A stretch of 64,000 bases of DNA, taken from contig CM038214.1 in the NCBI GenBank assembly GCA_021442155.1, positions 57,010,514-57,074,513 on the forward strand, in the 5' to 3' direction. The stretch comes from Cymbidium sinense. Its lineage: Eukaryota > Streptophyta > Magnoliopsida > Asparagales > Orchidaceae. Position numbers and translations under genes: made by a program. A model generated the notes under the pieces. It was not told the DNA's origin and made no database searches. It worked only from the letters and a program-made list of their open reading frames with translations. Positions 12,145 through 23,699 of the stretch are shown here, piece after piece (within the stretch, counting starts at the first letter, position 1; every line of letters starts with the position of its first letter).

Positions 12145-12600
12145 TTATTTTCTTAATAGAGAACAAATTTAGATTCAACATTTCTTCTTTTCAATTTCAT
12201 CAACTAAGAAACACACCAAGTTTTTTAAGACACAAGCAATGACATAGATTAAAATTGAGCATGCATAGAGCAAATTAAAAAACTTAGATAACTAGAATCG
12301 TCTCTACTGTAAAGACACAGTTCCATAAGCAGCCGATCAGATTTGTTGTTCTTTAGTTTCTCCACTTCCCATCAGAACCATCGTGGCCTCTCGAGTAGCG
12401 AGATCCACCATCATATCCCTAATCTCTCACTCCACCACCACCATGATTGTAACCTCCGTCACACCTCTCGCATCCATAACCACCATTGCTCCAACTGCCA
12501 CCTCCAGATCACCCACCACCACTACGATAACCACCGCCTCCACCACCAGATCTAGGCTGGTTGGCCGGTGATGTTCACATCGTCAAGGTTCTGCTCATTC
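12145..12600 (-). pseudogene. Glycine-rich RNA-binding protein (GRP7/8-like) 3' end, pseudogene copy 1
   Basis: Read on the minus strand this opens with NEQNLDDVNITGQPA, matching the end of the RRM in plant glycine-rich RNA-binding proteins (usually NGQ.LDGRNITVNEAQ). After a one-base frame change come RSGGGGGGYRSGGG, GGSWSNGGYG, GYDGGSRYSRG and a final KWRN with stop at 12353-12355, like the usual WRN end. In-frame stops interrupt the Gly-rich domain. The remainder to 12145 resembles a 3' UTR. Such proteins bind mRNA and act in cold and circadian responses. Only the last part of the gene is present, inserted in telomere-like repeats, so it is a dead fragment. Confidence 0.8.
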
Positions 12601-14107
12601 TTAGGGTTTAGGTTTATTAGGTTTTAGGGTTTAGGTTTATTTTTTAATTTATTTTGCTTCTTTAAGTTTAAGTTTAGGGGTTGCGGTCTAGGGTTTATGG
12701 TTTAAGGTTTAGGTTTAGGGTTTATGGTTTAGAGTATAGGGTTTAGGGTTTAGGGTTTTAGGTTTTATGCTTTAAGGGTTTAGGATATAGGGTTTAGGGT
12801 TATAGATTTAGGGTTTAGGGTTTACGGTTTAGAGTTTAGGGTTTAGAGTTAAGGATTTAGGGGTTAAAGTTTAAAAAAAATTTAAGCAAACCAGTAGGTT
12901 TAGGTTTATTTAGTATATTCACTTTGTTTTTTTATTTATTTTAAAACACTTTATTTTTATGTTTTATTTAGGCTTATTTTTAATTTTTATTTAGTTTATT
13001 GGATTTATTTTAGGTTTATTTAGTTTAGTTTAGTTTTTTATTTTAGTTTATTTTTTTAGGTTTAAGTTTAGATTTAATTTTATTTTTAATTAAGTTTCAT
13101 TTTTATTTCATTTTTTTAGGTTTAAGTTTTATTTTTTATTTTTAGGTTTAGGTTTAGGTTTTTATTTTATTTTTTTAGGTTTTGGTTTTAAGTTTTTATT
13201 TTAGATTTATTTTTATGTTTTATTTTTTAGTTTTGGTTTAGGTTAATTTTAAGTTTATTTTATTTTATTTAGTTTAGGTTTAGGTTTAGGTTTTATTTAT
13301 TTTAGTTTAGGTTTAGGTTTATTTTATTTTATTTATTTTATTTTTACTTTAGGTTTGGTTTTTTTTTTTTTAGGGTTTAGGTTTTATTTTTTATTTATTT
13401 TTAGGTTATGTTTTTAGGTTTATTTTTTAGGGTTAGTTTTTATTTAGTTTTTATTTTATTTTATTTTAGGTTTATTTTATTTTTCTTTTATGTTTAGTTT
13501 TTATTTTATTTAGGTATTTATTTTAAAGATTATTTTTTTAGTTTAGTTTAAGTTTTTATTTATTTTATTTTAGTTTTTTTATTTTAATTTATTTAATCGT
13601 TTAGGTTTTTATTTTATTTTATTTTCATTTTATTTAGGTTTATGTTTTTTTATTTATTTTATTTTAAAATTTTATTAAGTTTAGGTTTAGGTTTTTAGGA
13701 TTTTAGAGTTTAGGGTTTAAGCTTAGTTTAGGGTTTAGGGTTTAGGGTTTTAGTATTTAGGGTTTATGGTTAGGGTGTAAGGTTTAAGGTTTAGGTTTTA
13801 GTGTTTAGGCTTTAGGGTTTAGGGTTTTAAGGATTTAGTGTTTAGGGTTTAGGGTTTAGTGTTTAGGCTTTAGGGCTTAGGGTTTTTAGGATTTAAGGTT
13901 TAGGGTTTAGGGTTTAGCATTTAGGGTTAGCTTAGGGTTTAGTTTTAGATTTGGGTTTAGGGTTTATTAGGTTTTAGGTTTGGTTTAGTAAAGTTAGGTT
14001 TGATTAGGTTTTTTTTTTGGTTTTGGGTTTAGGGTTTGGGTTTAGGGTTTAGGGTTTAGGGTTTAGGTTTAGTTTAGGTTTAGTTAGATTTTAGTTTAAG
14101 GTTTTTT
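12601..14107 (+). repeat. Degenerate telomere-like array, segment 2
   Basis: G-rich TTTAGGG variants at 12601-12880, A/T-rich TTTATTTT blocks at 12890-13690, then G-rich again to 14107. A junction motif (GCAAACCAGTAGGTTTAGG, about 12886) marks the change from G-rich to A/T-rich. Confidence 0.95.
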
Positions 14108-14460
14108 TAACACCATAAGTTTTCACAAGCGCAGATAGATAAAAAAAATATAGAAAATCAAAACTCTAGATAACTAGAATCATTTCTAATAAAACAGTTC
14201 CATAAGCATCGGATGGGATCTAGTTTCTAGTTCCCATCAGGACCTCCCTGGCCTCTTGAATGACAGAATCCACCATCGTATCCTTGATCTCTCCCTCACC
14301 AGGTAACCTCCACTCCTCAGCCTCCACTTCCATTACTCGACCACCTCCATGTCCACCAGTACATCAGATTCCCCACCATTGCAATGTCATTTGCATCACC
14401 TTCACTTCTACCAAATCTAGTGGTTGGCGTTGTTCTTCCATCAAGGTTCTGCCCATTCTC
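14108..14460 (-). pseudogene. Glycine-rich RNA-binding protein 3' end, pseudogene copy 2
   Basis: The minus strand begins ENGQNLDGRTTPTTR, a good match to the GRP segment NGQ.LDGRNIT, and ends near GYDGGFCHSRGQGGPDGN with a stop at 14227-14229. The Gly-rich region between them is scrambled by frameshifts and stops. The 3' UTR resembles copy 1 (GCTTATGGAACTGT and ATTCTAGTTATCTA are shared). This copy is more decayed than copy 1 in the Gly-rich part but keeps a better RRM end. It has TTTAGGG variants on both sides. Confidence 0.75.
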
Positions 14461-17400
14461 AGGGTTTAGGTTTAGATTTAGGTTTATTAGGTTTTAGTGT
14501 TTAGGTTTATTTTTTAATTTATTTAGTTACTTTAGGTTTAGGTTTAGGGTTTGGCATTAAGGGTTTAGGGTTTGGAGCTTAGGGTTTAGGGTTTTAGGGT
14601 TGATGCTTTTAGGGTTTAGGATTTAGGGCTAGGTTTAAGGTTTTGAGTTTTTTATGGTTTAGGGTTTAAGATTTAGGGTTTATGATTTTATTTCTTAAAT
14701 TAAATGTGGGTTTAGATTTATCTAGTTTATTTTTTATTTATTTTAGTTTATTCTATTTTTAATCTCCATTTAGGTTTTAATTTATATTTAGTTTGTTTAT
14801 TTATTTTAGGTTTATTTATTTTAGTTTAGGTTTTTTATTTTATTTTATTTTTTAGGTTTAGGTTTTTTTTTAGTTTAGGGTTTAGGTTTTCTTTTTTATT
14901 TATTTTTAGGTTTTATTTTAAGGTTTATCTTTTAGGTTTAGGTTTTTATTTAGTTTTTATTTTATTTTATTTTATTTTGGGTTTATTTTAGTTTTATTTT
15001 ATGTTTAATTTTTATTTTATTTTAATTTTTTATTTTAGTTTTATTTTATTTTTTTAGTTTAGTATAGGTTTTATTTATTTTATTTAGTTTATTTTTATTA
15101 ATTTCTTTAGGTTTTAGGTTTTATTTTATTTTATTTATTATTATTATTTCAAGTTTAAGTTTTTTATTTATTTTATTTTTTGGTTTTATTTAGTATAGGT
15201 TTAGGTATTTAGGTTTTTTTGATTTAGGGAGAGTTTAGGGTGTGATCTAGAGTCTGGGATCAGGATTGGGTGTCAGTCATTATTAGGTCAGCTGCTCAGC
15301 TCAGTTTAGGGATGCCTAGTGGTCAGAGGGCCCAGGGATAGGTCTGAGATTTAGGGCAGACCCAGGGCCTAGGGTAGGCTCAGTTTTGTGGTGAGGGTGG
15401 TTTGGAGGGCCCAGGTCAGGGTTAGTTTGGGGTCAGTGGCCAGAGTTAGAGAGTTTAGGTTTATGGTCATTAGTTTATGGTTTAGGGTCACTTTAGGGTT
15501 TATTAATTAAAACCCAAATAAGTTTATTTAGTTTATTTTATTTTTTAATTTATTTAGTTTATTTTTATTTATTTAGTTTAGTTTAAGTATTTTAGGTTTA
15601 TTTATTTTAGTCGTGTTTTATTTTAGTTTATTTTTAAGTTTAGGATTAGGTTTATGTTTGTTTAGTTTATTTTATTTTATTTTTAGCTTAAGTTTTATTT
15701 TTTTATTTTAGGTTTAGGTTTAGTTTTATTTTATTTTAAAGATTAGTTTAGGTTTTATTTTATTTTATTTTAGGTTTTTTTTAAGTTTAGGTTTAGGTTT
15801 ATTTTAATTTATTTTATTTAGTTTGCCTAGGTTTAGTTTATTTTAGGTTTAGGTTTTAGTTTTATTTATTTTAGTTTAGTTTATTATTTCTTTAGGTATA
15901 TTTTATTTATTTTATTTTAGGTTTAGGTTTTTAGATTAGGTTTACATTCTTTTAGATTTTATTTTTTATTTTTTTTAAGTTTAGATTTTATTTAGTTTTA
16001 TTTTTAATTTTATTTTAGATTTTATTTTTTTATTTTAGCTTTAGTTTTATTTTATTTATTTCTTTTTATTTTAGGTTTATTTTTCAGTTTAGTTTTAAAT
16101 TTTTATTTATTTTAGTTTATAGTTTTTTTTATTTTAATCCATTTTATTTTGGCATAGGTTTTGGTTTAGGTTTTATTTTATTTTATTTTCATTTAGTTTA
16201 GGTTTTATTTTAATTAAGTTTTATTTATTTATGTTTTTAGGTTTAGGGTTTAGTTTAGGATTTATGGATGGTGTAGTGGAGGTTTATTTAGTAGGGTGGA
16301 TGGAGTAGGTTAGGGTTGTGGAGAGTTGTAGGTTTAGGGTTAGTTTAGAGGTTTTTGTTAATCAAGCAAGAAGTTTGATTTATTTTATTTATTTTAGTTT
16401 ATTTTATTTTTATTTTAATTTTAGTTCAAATTTTTATTTATTTAATTTATTAGGTTTATTTATCTTTGTTTAGTGTTTTATTTTAGTTTATTTTTTTAAG
16501 TTTAGTTTATGTTTATGGTTAGTTATATTTTTATTTTATTTTAGGTTTTATTTTTTTTTTATTTAGATTTAGGTTTAGTTTTATTTTATTTTTTAAGTTT
16601 AGGTTAGGTTTTATTTTATTTTAAGTTTTAGGTTTAGGTTTATTTTTTAGTTTATTTTATTTTATTTAATTTAGGGTCTAGGTTTAGTATTTATTTTAGT
16701 TTAGTTTATTAGTTAGTTTAGGTATATTTTATTTTATTTATTTTAGGTTTAGTTTTAGATTAAGGTTTATGTTTTTTAGATTTTATTTTAGTTTTCTTTA
16801 AGTTTAGATTTTATTTAGTTTTATATTTTATTTTAGGTTTAATTTATTTATTTTGTAGTTTTATTTTATTTGGGCTTTATTTTAGGTTTATTTTATTTTT
16901 AGTTTAGTTTAAGTATTTATTTATTTTATTTTAGTTTAGTTTTATTTTTTATTCTATTTTATTTTGGGTTTAGGTTTTATCTAGGTTTTTATTTTATTTA
17001 AGTTTAGGTTTTATTTATTTTAATTTTAGGTTTTATTTAGTTTATCTTTTATTTTTGGTTTTAGGGTTAGGGTTAGGGTTGTGATTTCTAATTTGTGGTC
17101 GCTAGTTTAGGGTTTAGGAAGAGTAGTGGGTTTAGAGTTTAGGGTTTATGGTTAGTTTAGGGTTTAGGGTTTAGGGTTAGGGTTTTTTTTGGTTTTACTT
17201 TTTTAAATTAAGTAAACTAGTAGATTTAGGTTTATTTAGTTTATTTATTTTATTTGTTTTACTTTTTTTATTTTTTATTTTCTTAAATTAAGTAAAGTGG
17301 TCGATTTAGGTTTATTTAGTTTATTTTTTCTTTATTTTAATTTATTTTATTTTATAAATTTTCCTGAGGACTTATAACCCCTGAGTGTCAGTCCTAATGA

Positions 17401-18162
17401 ACCATGTAGTCTACTTTGATAAGATAGCTAGGTAGTTTAATTAGAAAGAGACTAAAGTAGTAGGTTTTTTTTATTTAGTTTATTTTTTATTTATTTTATT
17501 TTATTTATTTTATTTTAGGTTAATGTTTATTTTTTATTTTTAGGTTTGGGTTTAGGTTTTATTTTATTTTTAGGTTTAGTTTTTAGGTTTCATTTAGGTT
17601 TATTTTTTTAGGTTTTATTTTTAGTTTAGATTTATTTTTAGTTTATTTTATTTTATTTTGTTTTAGTTTTGGTTTAGGTTTAGTTTATTTTAGGTTTAGG
17701 TTTTATTTATTTTAATTTCTTTAGTTTTAGTTTGTTTAGGTTTATTTTATTTTGATTTTAGTTTAGGTTTCCTTTATTTAGGTTTATTTTATTTATTTTA
17801 TTTAGGATTTTTAAGTTTAGGTTTTATTTATTTTTATTTTAGTTTATTTCGGTTTATTTTATTTTATTTTAGGTTTAGTTTTTTTTAGGTTTTACTTTTA
17901 GTTTATTTAGATTTTTACTTTATTTTATTTACTATTTTATTTTTTATCTTATTATCTAGCTTAGGTTTAGGTTTAGGTTTTAGTTTTTTCATTTTTATTT
18001 TATTCTCCAGGATTTATTTATTTTATTTTAGGTTTTATTTAGTTTAGGTTATGTTTTTCTTTTTTGCTTTTAGGGTTGATAGTTTATGGAGGGTGGGGTG
18101 TGGATTTAGTGGGTTTAGTAAGTTTAGGGTTTAGGATTTTAGGGGGGGGGTGGGGCTGGGAA
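14461..18162 (+). repeat. Degenerate telomere-like array, segment 3
   Basis: Alternating G-rich and A/T-rich blocks as in the other segments. Junction-type motifs appear near 14691, 15503, 16351, 17206 and 17282. Two internal patches differ: 15220-15480 is unusually rich in G and C, and 17345-17460 is not telomere-like at all. No coding sequence is seen. Confidence 0.93.
17345..17460. other. Non-telomeric ~115-bp insert inside the telomere-like array
   Basis: Between blocks of TTTATTTTA repeat there is a unique-looking sequence (CCTGAGGACTTATAACCCCT and onward) with none of the TTTAGGG pattern. It has no open frame of note and no family I recognise. It may be the scar of an older insertion. 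Confidence 0.5.
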
Positions 18163-19915
18163 GTTAGAATTTTATTACCATAAAAGGAAAAGATGTAATA
18201 TCCTTAAAAGGGGTAAAGCTCTAAATTCTAGCTAGAGCAACATGAAACCTAAAGAGCTAGTCCACATTTGGAAAAGAAAAGTGAACAAAAGAGCAAATAC
18301 AACAGCTAAAAAGCACAAGAGAAAAAGACACAGAGTAAGATTAAAATAAATCCTAATAATAGTAAAAGGATGAGTCAGCAGCAGTTTATGATTCCTTTGA
18401 GAAAGCAAGATAAGCAAGATCCACAACAATGATACTTGGGTTGACTGAGTAATGACCATTCCCTCTGTAAAGTTGCAACCTGTAAAAGAAATCTGCAAAA
18501 CACTACAAAGGCAAAAATCATAGCTAAAAAGGATAAGGATAAAGAGAGGAAAAGGAGAGAACTGAGAAAGAGAAGGCTTGGGTTCAATTAGGATCATCTC
18601 AAGGGACAATAATACATATTAGCATCCAAACTTCATAAAGAAGGGTTATAATCATATGTAATGCTACTAACCAAAGAGAAGAGGTGAGTACCATCAAACC
18701 CATCATAACCAACATACTTGTTACAAGAAAACATCCAAGGCCTATCAGAGTTCTAGATCGCACATTAAACAAAGAGCAACCTACCAAAGAACTAGCTAGT
18801 CCAATAAACAAAAACCACAACATACTAATCACAATAACTTAGAGAGAGGCTAGAACATAGTCAGAACACCAACAATAACCATTATCCAAATACCGATCCA
18901 AGCTCCAAACTAGGGAAAACCAAAACCAACCATGAGCAAGCAACATACCCATGCTAATTTACAGAGAAATAACCAACAAAACCAAGATCGTACTCAAGCC
19001 AAAGTCCCAACAGGCCACCAAGCCAAACTAGGTGGGCAACCATAAACGACTAAACATCTCAAATGAAACCATCAAGATGGAAACATAAGCCACTAGTATG
19101 AATCACCAAGACAAAATAGCCACACAAAGGTGGCCAAAGGTACCACCAACCACTGTAAACCAGTCCAATCCAATAGGATCAACAAAGGTTTGACAACAAA
19201 AGGCTCCAACAAATTGTCCAAGAAGAAGGAACATACCAATAAGGAAAAAATCAACCAACCAAGATTCCAAAGACTACTAAAATCCTCCAACCAAACCCTA
19301 AGTAAAACATATAAGGCAACCACAGAGAACAACCCATCATAAGTAACCAACAAAGGTAGCATCCTTAGCTAAGCAGCAAAACCAACAAAGCCACACAACA
19401 GAGAGGTCCAAAAAAGCATAGCCACCATAAAGGCAATAACAATAGCTAGCCAACAAAAACCAAACTTCCCAATAATAAAGGCTAATCCAACAAGAAGCAT
19501 AATAATAGCATAAATATGCTTCAAACAATGCCCAATAGAGGATAATCCCAGGAGAATAAGAAAATACAAGTGAAGGATCTAACAAGAAACAATAACCGAG
19601 GCCTAAAGAAGTAGTTAGGAAATTCTAAAATAAGGCCTAGAAAGGCAACAACCAATTTCCACTTGAAGGCCCAACCAACCATGAAAAACTAGCAAAAAGT
19701 AATTCGAGTTCAAGAGATGAGCCAACAAGCCAAGTAGTGCAAAAAACATAATAAAGCCAGGGCAGAAGCTATCTCATCCACAAATAATTAGAGTAATAAG
19801 GTCGAGAAGACGCACCAGCTCCAATCCAACTTGAAAAGACAATAACCACTAGGTAGCAACCATCAGGCCAACCCGCAAGAGGTCAAAAAACATAACCCAC
19901 CTCTGAAAATAAGTT
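18163..19915 (-). mobile_element. LINE 3'-end-like module, copy 2
   Basis: This is clearly homologous to 7627-9378 along its length. Both start on the plus strand with ACCATAAAAGG or ATCATAAAAGG followed by (C/T)AATATC.TTAAAAGGGGTAAA, share CCAAGCTCCAAACTAGGGAA in the middle, and end with TGAAAATAAG before telomere repeats. Identical endpoints mean the pair arose by duplication of the surrounding array or is a defined short element, not by two random LINE truncations. Hydrophobic minus-strand frames (for example 18232-18609 and 19337-19585) are judged non-coding. Confidence 0.65.
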
Positions 19916-20510
19916 TGGTTTAGGTATGGTTAGGGTTATAGTTTTGATGGTTTAGGATTTAGCGTTTAGAGTTATAGGGAGGTTTAGGGTTTAGGCTTTA
20001 GGCTTTAGGTTCTATTTAGGGTTTAGGTTTAGGGTATGTTATTTTAGGGTTTGTTAGATTTAGGGTTTATATTTGGGGTTTAGGTTTTATGGTTTAAGTT
20101 TTATTTTAGGTTTAGGGTTTTATGTAAGTAAAATGGTATGTTTAGGTTTATTTAGTTTATTTTATTTTATTTTAGTTTATTTTATTTTTATTTATTTAGG
20201 ATTATTCCTATTTAGTTTAGTTTATTTATTTTAGTTTAATTTTTTTTATTTTAGTTTATTTTTTTTTAGGTTTTATGTTATTTTTTAGCTTTATTTTATT
20301 TTATTTTTAGGTTTTAGGCTTTATTTTGGTTTAGGTTTTTTTATTTTATTTATTTTTAGGTTTTATTTTAGGTTTATTTTTTTTGGTTCAATTAAAGTTT
20401 AAGTTTAGGTTTATTTTAATTTATTTTATTTTATTTAGTTTAGGTTTTAGGTTTATTTTTAGGTCAAGGTTTTATAATTAGTTCAATTTATTTTAGTTTA
20501 GGTTTAGGTT

Positions 20511-20541
<31 letters not shown>

Positions 20542-21407
20542 AGTTTAGGGTTTAGGTTTTATTTATTTATATTTTAATTTTATTTTAGGTTTAGGTTTTA
20601 TTTAGTTTTGATTTTAATTTATTTTAGGTTTAATTTATTTTATTTATGTTTAGTTCTTTTATTTTATTTTGTTATTTTTAAGTTTATTTTATTTTTAGTT
20701 TAGTTTAAGTTTTATTTATTATATATTTTAGTTTTATTTTTATCTTATTTTATTTATGCTGTTTTATTTAGGTTTGAGTTTTATTTTATTTTATTTTATT
20801 TTATTTTAGGTTTAGGTTTATTTATTTATTATTTTTAGTTTATTTAGTTTAGTTGTTTTTTTTATTTTGTGGTTTAGGGTTTAGGTTTATGGTAGGGTTG
20901 TCAGAGGATTTTGGTTTTAGGTTAGTTTGTTTTAGGGTTTAGGGTTTATGGTTAGTTTTAAGGTGGATTTAGGTTTTTTTTTAATCATTTTACTTTTATA
21001 ATTTATTTTATAACAAGTAAACTAGTAGTTTAAGTTTATCCAGTTTATTTAGTTTATTTTATTTTATTTTTTATATTTTTATTTTATTTAGTTTATTTTA
21101 TTTAGGTCATTATTTTTAGGTTTATGTTTAGGTTTATTTTAGGTTTAATTATTTATTTTATTTTAGTTTAGGTTTAGTAGTTTAGTTTAAGATTTATTTT
21201 ATTTAGTTTAGTTTATATTTATTAAAGTTTTATTTAGTTTAGTAGGTTTTAGCTTTTATTTAGGGTTTAGGGTGGGTAAGATTTAAGTTTGGTTTAGGGT
21301 TTGGAGGGTTTTAGTGTTTAGGTTTGGGATTAAGGTTTAGGGTTTGGGTTTAGGTTTTAAGTTTAGGGTTCAGGTTATAGTTTAGGTTTAGGGTTTTTAT
21401 TTATTTT
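19916..21407 (+). repeat. Degenerate telomere-like array, segment 4
   Basis: G-rich TTTAGGG variants at 19916-20120, 20870-20970 and 21250-21407, with A/T-rich TTTATTTT blocks between. Junction motifs occur near 20115 and 21014. Confidence 0.93.
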
Positions 21408-21690
21408 TAACAAAGAACAAATTTAGATTAAATATTTCTTCTTTTCAATTTCATCAACCAAGTAACCCACCATGTTTCTAAAGCATAAGCATCAACATAT
21501 TAGAAAATGAGCACACATAGAGCAAATCAAAACCCTACATAACTAGAATCATCTTTACTATAAAGACGCAACAAATTGGATAGTTTTATTTCAAGTAGTG
21601 GTCCACCATCATATCATATCTTTTACCATATGTCATTTTATTTTTTATCCATAACCACCATTGTTCTAACCATTATCCATATATTTTATT
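21408..21690 (-). pseudogene. Glycine-rich RNA-binding protein 3' end, pseudogene copy 3 (mostly 3' UTR)
   Basis: The part at 21408-21570 aligns by eye with the 3' UTR of copy 1 (shared AACAAATTTAGATT, ATTTCTTCTTTTCAATTTCA and AACTAGAATC). Further right, CCACCATCATATC and ATCCATAACCACCATTG match the antisense of the Gly-rich region of copy 1, so a shortened coding end is present too. Internal deletions removed most of the coding part. No function is expected. Confidence 0.65.
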
Positions 21691-22845
21691 ACCATATATT
21701 TTATTATCTAGTTCATTTTAAGTTTATTAGTTTATTTAGTTTTAGATTATTTTTTTTAGGTTTATTTTAATATTTAGTTATAGGATGGTTTTTTTTTATT
21801 TAGGTTTAAATTTATTTGGTTTATTAATTTTTTAATTTATTTAGTTATTTTAAGTTTATTTAGTTTATTTTTAGTTTTTTTAAAGCATATTTTATTATTA
21901 TTTTATTAAGTTTTTTAGGATTTTAAATTTAGATATTTTTTTGGTTTAGGTTTAGGTTTAGTTTTAATTAGTCATTTAAGTTATTGATTTAGGTTTTATT
22001 AAGTTAGAAAGTTAAGAGGATAAGATTTAGTCATTTAGGGAGGGAAAAAAGTGTAGGGTAGTTTTATGGTTTTGGTTTGGTATAGTAAATTTTAGGGAGG
22101 GTGTTAGCATTTAAGAGAAGGTATTTATATTTTAAATAAGCAAAATTCAAATATTTAGATTTATATTTAAATTTAATTTATAGGTTTATTATTTATTTAG
22201 TTTAGATATTTTAGGTTAGTTTATTATAGGATTATTTAGATATTTTAGGATTAGGTTTAGGTTTAAGTTTTATATTTTATTTGTTAGTTAGTTTAGGTTT
22301 ATTTTATTTTTTAGGTTTAGGTTTATATTTTAGGTGTTTTGGTTTATTTTAGGAGGTTTTAGTTTATTTATTTATTTTAAGTATAGGTTTAGTATTTAGT
22401 TCATTTACTTTGTATTAGTTTAGGTTTAGTGGGAGGTGCATTTTATTTATACATTTATTTAGGTTTAGGTTTATATTTTATTATTTTATTTTATTTAGGT
22501 AGTTATTTAATTATTTTTTATTTATTATTATTTTTTAGTTTATAATTTTATATTTTATTTAATTTTATTTTTATTATATTTTATTTATTTTAGTTATTTC
22601 TGTTTAGGATATTTATTTTATTTTATTTTATTTTTAAGTTTTGGTTTATGGTTTTATTTATGGTTTTATTTTATTTGGGGTTTTGGGTTTAAGTTTTTTA
22701 AGGTTTAGTTTTATTTAGGGTTTAGGGTTTAGTTAAGGTTTTATTAAGATTTTTGTTTAAGAGTTTAGGGTCTGTTTAGTTTAGGTTAGGGTTTAGGGTT
22801 TAGTTTAGGGTTTATGGTTTAGTCTATTTAGGGTTTAGTGTTTAT
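21691..22845 (+). repeat. Degenerate telomere-like array, segment 5, ending at the copia junction
   Basis: Mainly A/T-rich TTTATTTT and TTTAGG derivatives, ending in a G-rich stretch at 22680-22845 where the sequence switches abruptly to antisense copia reverse transcriptase. Confidence 0.9.
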
Positions 22846-23350
22846 ACACTTGTACCACAATCAAATCATCATCATGCTCTTAGAATAAGGTGGTATCTAC
22901 TCTACCCTTTCTAAATCCATGATCTATCAAAAAGTTACTTAACCTATCATACCAAGCATGAAGAGTCTGTTCTAAACCATATAAGTCTTTCTTTAATTTG
23001 TACACATGATTTGGACAATCAAGGCTCTCAAATCCAAGTGGTTTCTCTATAAATACATTTTGGTCAATAAATCCATTCAAAAATGCACTTTTGACATCCA
23101 TTTGAAAAAGTTTAAAATTTCTAAAACAATCATAAGCAAGGAGGCTTCTATTTCTACTTGTGAAAAAGATTCTTCAATATCTATACCTTCAACTTGTGTA
23201 TAACCTTGTGCAACTAACCTAGCTTTATTTCTAACAATACAACCTAAATTATCTAGCTTATTCCTAAAGATCCATTTTTTTCCAATGACATTTTGATCTT
23301 GGGGTCTTGGGACTAATTCTCAAACATCATTTCTTACAAATTGATTCAAC
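22846..23350 (-). pseudogene. Copia reverse transcriptase N-terminal part, truncated
   Basis: The minus strand shows VIGKKWIFRNKLD and VRNKARLVAQGYTQVEGIDI (about 23330-23170), then MDVKSAFLNGFIDQNVFIEK and VYKLKKDLYGLEQTLHAWYD (23101-22880), the signature of plant copia RT. The Asp in MDVKSAFLNG is the first catalytic residue. The YVDD box, which lies downstream in intact elements, is missing because the element ends at the telomere-repeat junction. One frameshift separates the two frames. The enzyme would copy the element RNA in virus-like particles; this copy cannot. Confidence 0.92.
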
Positions 23351-23699
23351 TCTTCCATTAATAATCCTTATCATTTAATGCTTCTTCTAAATTTTTTTAG
23401 GTTCAACCTCAAATAAAAGTTGAATGATCTACAACCTTTACTATGTCTTGGTCATAACTCCTTTGGATTTATAATTAGTTCCTTTGGATGATTTTATTAT
23501 ATTTCCATTCTTGGAAATGAATCATCCATATTATCTTCTAATGATATTTTTTTTAAAATTATCAATCTCTTCATCAATCACTTCATTTTAGGATTTATTT
23601 TCATTAACATGTATTGATTCTTTTATAATCATTTTCTCTTATTGAAAACTCTATAAGCTTTATTTAGTATCCAGAAAATACCATCATCGATTTGCAATC

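Noticed and set aside
12343..12571. Plus-strand Ser/Thr/His-rich ORFs (12343-12555, 12383-12571)
   Set aside because: They are the antisense of the Gly-rich region of GRP pseudogene copy 1; GGT/GGA codons read backwards give Thr, Ser and His.
18232..19585. Hydrophobic minus-strand ORFs in LINE-like module copy 2
   Set aside because: Same composition effect; several frames overlap each other with similar hydrophobicity and none begins or ends at the same place as in copy 1.
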